Below are positions 6,942-8,309 of a stretch of DNA of 8,309 bases, piece after piece. The DNA lies in NCBI GenBank assembly GCA_010027295.1, contig RGVM01000093.1:1-8309 (forward strand). The letters are read 5' to 3'. A model generated the notes under the pieces. It saw nothing but the letters and a program-made list of their open reading frames with translations. It was not told where the DNA came from and searched no databases. Position numbers and translations under genes: made by a program. Positions within the stretch are counted from its first letter, which is position 1, and every line of letters begins with the position of its first letter. This DNA is from Chitinophagia bacterium (GTDB lineage: Bacteria; Bacteroidota; Bacteroidia; Chitinophagales; Chitinophagaceae).

Positions 6942-7601
6942 ATGCCCATGATTCCCATCCGTCTCGACCACCGGCTCGTCTTTCCGGATCCATCCCTGGC
7001 GGATGAGGACGGTCTTCTGGCAATGGGTGGCGACCTGTCGCCGGAACGTCTTCTCCTCGCGTATCGAAATGGCATCTTCCCCTGGTTCAGTGGGAGGATA
7101 CCCGAGTGGTACTGTCCCGACCCGAGGTTCGTCCTGTTCCCGGAAGAGCTGAAGGTGAGTCGAAGCATGCGCCTGCTGCTGCGACGGGATGCCTTCGAGG
7201 TTACAACAAACCGATGTTTCCTGGATGTGATACAGGCTTGCCGTGGGGTCATACGTCCCGGTCAGTGGGGTACCTGGATCACTCCGTCGATGGTAGAGGC
7301 ATATGTCAGACTGCACGAAATGGGCCATGCCGTGAGCGTGGAGGCCTGGCAGGAGGGGACCCTCGTCGGAGGTCTCTACGGCATCCGGATGGGCGGTTTC
7401 TTCTTCGGTGAGAGCATGTTCAGCCGGGTTAGCAATGCGAGCAAGTATGCTTTCATCACCCATGTGCGGATGCTTCAGCAGGAAGGGGTTGGGTTGGTGG
7501 ACTGCCAGGTATACACCCCTCATCTGGATAGCCTGGGGGCGAGGTTCATGCCGAGGGATGAGTTTTTGGAGAAGCTGGAGGTGTTGAGGAAGGAGAGGTG
7601 A
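6942..7601 (+). CDS. aat: Leucyl/phenylalanyl-tRNA--protein transferase
   Basis: This 219-residue enzyme transfers Leu or Phe from aminoacyl-tRNA to the N-terminus of proteins beginning with Lys or Arg. That creates the N-degron that ClpS recognises. Family signatures are complete: YRNGIFPWFS (41-50), CPDPRFVL (58-65), GTWITPSMVEAY (110-121), GGLYGIRMGGFFFGESMFS (143-161) and DCQVYTPHLDSLGAR (187-201). Glu157, Asp187 and Gln189 match the E. coli active-site residues Glu156, Asp186 and Gln188. The ATG at 6942, 13 bases after clpS, is chosen. An earlier in-frame ATG at 6879 would extend into clpS with non-homologous sequence, and the ATG at 6948 is nearly as good. The C-terminus (DEFLEKLEVLRKER) looks natural, so the gene is intact although an unrelated gene remnant begins right at its stop codon. 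Confidence 0.96.
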   Translation: MPMIPIRLDHRLVFPDPSLADEDGLLAMGGDLSPERLLLAYRNGIFPWFSGRIPEWYCPDPRFVLFPEELKVSRSMRLLLRRDAFEVTTNRCFLDVIQACRGVIRPGQWGTWITPSMVEAYVRLHEMGHAVSVEAWQEGTLVGGLYGIRMGGFFFGESMFSRVSNASKYAFITHVRMLQQEGVGLVDCQVYTPHLDSLGARFMPRDEFLEKLEVLRKER

Positions 7602-7771
7602 GGATTGAGATTTACGGATTAACCGGTAGCTTGGTTCACTCTGAAAGGTTTGTGAGCGACGGCCCTTATGTAAGGCGCCTCGATATCGAAAAGCAATTGG
7701 CTCAAGGCAGTTATCTGGTGCGCATTGCAGAACCCGGTGGTCTTAGCTCATACGTTTGGATAGTGGAATAA
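7598..7771 (+). pseudogene. Orphan type IX secretion C-terminal sorting domain fragment
   Basis: The frame is open from 7562 to the TAA at 7769-7771 with no usable start codon and no signal peptide. From 7598 it encodes VRIEIYGLTGSLVHSERF, then a short loop, then QLAQGSYLVRIAEPGG and a final hydrophobic SSYVWIVE. This is the pattern of the second two thirds of a type IX (Por) secretion sorting domain: the V-x-I-Y-x-L-x-G-x-L-V strand, then L-x-x-G-x-Y-L-V-R-I, then a closing strand. The usual PNP-containing first strand is missing. The match was made by eye and no profile search was run. The frame differs from aat, whose last codons it overlaps. The most likely reading is the tail of a secreted surface or enzyme gene whose body was lost by deletion or rearrangement, or which was joined here by an assembly error. 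Confidence 0.65.
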
Positions 7772-7792
7772 TTATATCGAGATCATAACTTC

Positions 7793-7821
7793 AAATGCAG
7801 GCTCGTAAAGAGCCTGTATTT
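7793..7821 (+). terminator. Intrinsic terminator behind the sorting-domain fragment
   Basis: A 12-pair stem, 7793-7804 with 7810-7821, contains a perfect 7-bp core (caggctc/gagcctg) with one G-T wobble outside it and a 5-base loop GTAAA. T-rich sequence runs through its 3' side (tatttattt). It lies 21 bases after the stop of the sorting-domain fragment, as expected for the native terminator of the lost gene. It would now also end the clpS-aat transcript. Confidence 0.75.
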
Positions 7822-7956
7822 ATTTCCGGGGAACTCGTTGTCTAGCGTAACATCGTGTCTGGCAACAAGGCAATACACGGAAGAAATTCAGCGGACATAA
7901 ATCGCGTTGTGAAGGAACTGACTAGTGCTGTCCGAATGTAATTTCGTCAACTCATT
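7822..7956. other. Non-coding gap with no clear content apart from a weak promoter candidate
   Basis: I see no supported gene, RNA or repeat here on either strand. The only hint is TAATTTCG at 7939-7946, one mismatch from the Bacteroidota -7 consensus TAnnTTTG, 10 bases before the next start codon. No matching -33 element is evident. A promoter somewhere in this gap is likely, because a terminator stands at 7793-7821 and a new gene pair starts at 7957. Confidence 0.35.
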
Positions 7957-8148
7957 ATGCGACCCCCCATTTATATGGCGTATTTCATGTCGGCATTCTT
8001 TATGATCATTGCTGTCATTTGCCTTTTTGCTCCCAGTGATAACAGCTGGTTGCCGGGTAACAGGCGTTTCGTGATGGCCGCTGTCATGGCTATTTACGCA
8101 GTGATTCGTTATTACAGAACACGTAAACTCAGCAAGTATTCCGAATGA
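7957..8148 (+). CDS. Small two-helix membrane protein upstream of a PstS-like gene
   Basis: The product has 63 residues: a short N-terminus (MRPPIYMAYF), a hydrophobic helix at about 8-25, a polar loop APSDNSWLPGNRR with a Pro-Gly turn, a second hydrophobic helix at about 38-51 ending in IRYYRTRK, and a basic tail. The layout of two helices followed by a basic RYYR-type end resembles small inner-membrane proteins that, from memory, precede PstS-like genes in exbB-exbD-tonB clusters of Bacteroidota. I cannot confirm this without a search, and no exb or ton gene lies upstream here. Its stop codon overlaps the start of the next gene as ATGA, which suggests translational coupling. The function is unknown. 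The gene is AT-richer than the efflux genes, like its downstream neighbour. Confidence 0.7.
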   Translation: MRPPIYMAYFMSAFFMIIAVICLFAPSDNSWLPGNRRFVMAAVMAIYAVIRYYRTRKLSKYSE

Positions 8149-8309
8149 GGTGCGCGCAATATTTATGGCTGGCATTGGTTTTTGCTTCGTGCAATGTTGC
8201 ACAAGAGCGCGACAGAGATAGCATTACTTCGGGAAGATTAAAATTGGGAGCAGATTTGTCATATACCATTTTAGCTGATGCGCAGACTTTCGCATATACC
8301 CATCTGAAT
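8145..8309 (+). CDS. PstS-like phosphate-binding lipoprotein, N-terminal part only
   Basis: The first 55 codons are present and the frame is open to the window edge. The ATG at 8145 overlaps the preceding TGA (ATGA). The product starts with a hydrophobic signal (about 5-15) and FASC, with Cys16 as a likely lipid attachment site, followed by a polar linker. Then GRLKLGADLSYTILADAQTF has the form G-x-L-x-x-x-x-D-x-S-Y with a following F, seen at the start of Bacteroidota PstS-family substrate-binding domains. Such proteins bind phosphate or another oxyanion outside the inner membrane. The lipoprotein call is fairly secure. The PstS call rests on a short stretch recognised by eye and on the small membrane protein in front. 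Confidence 0.6.
   Translation, partial: MRCAQYLWLALVFASCNVAQERDRDSITSGRLKLGADLSYTILADAQTFAYTHLN

Noticed and set aside
7561..7620. Programmed frameshift joining Aat to the sorting-domain frame
   Set aside because: There is no slippery heptamer with a downstream structure. Aat ends naturally and acts in the cytoplasm, so a secretion tail would make no sense.
7751..7758. TACGTTTG, an exact -7 consensus match
   Set aside because: It lies inside the sorting-domain coding remnant and is followed by a strong terminator before the next gene, so it is probably a chance match.
7888..8202. Open frame of 104 codons on the minus strand
   Set aside because: It spans a gap and is antisense to the membrane protein and lipoprotein starts. 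It shows no domain or signal.

Overview
The window most likely comes from a chromosome of a Bacteroidota bacterium with fairly high GC for that phylum. The evidence is as follows. Two promoters match the phylum's -7 element TAnnTTTG. There are no obvious strong Shine-Dalgarno sequences. A piece of a type IX secretion C-terminal sorting domain is present. The efflux, ClpS and PstS-like proteins also look like Bacteroidota members. Species and family cannot be told from this sequence.

Layout. Bases 2-5549 (+ strand) are a tripartite RND multidrug efflux operon: a periplasmic adaptor (5' end outside the window), an AcrB-like inner-membrane pump, and a NodT/OprM-type outer-membrane factor lipoprotein. 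The pump gene is broken at about 3252: the frame changes exactly where about 11 conserved residues are missing, which fits a deletion of about 34 bases. A long hairpin at 5560-5619 closes the operon and also overlaps the stop codon of a convergent gene, a secreted class A beta-lactamase-like serine hydrolase (5614-6483, - strand). A 151-bp divergent promoter region then separates it from clpS (6635-6928, +) and aat (6942-7601, +). These two encode the reader and the writer of the bacterial Leu/Phe N-degron pathway.

Directly behind aat, in another frame and without a start codon, lie about 57 codons encoding the end of a type IX secretion sorting domain (7598-7771), followed by an intrinsic terminator (7793-7821). 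This looks like the surviving tail of a lost secreted-protein gene. After about 135 bases with no clear content come a 63-residue two-helix membrane protein (7957-8148) and, overlapping it by ATGA, the first 55 codons of a lipoprotein resembling PstS-like phosphate-binding proteins, cut by the window end.

Composition is uneven. By hand count, bases 421-1140 are about 43% GC, sampled stretches of the middle of the pump gene are about 57-63%, and the part after about 7740 falls again to roughly 33-55% per 60 bases. The window reads as ordinary chromosomal genes with several scars (broken pump, orphan secretion tail, compositional steps). I see no CRISPR array, tRNA, rRNA, insertion sequence or phage gene, and no clearly new multi-gene system.
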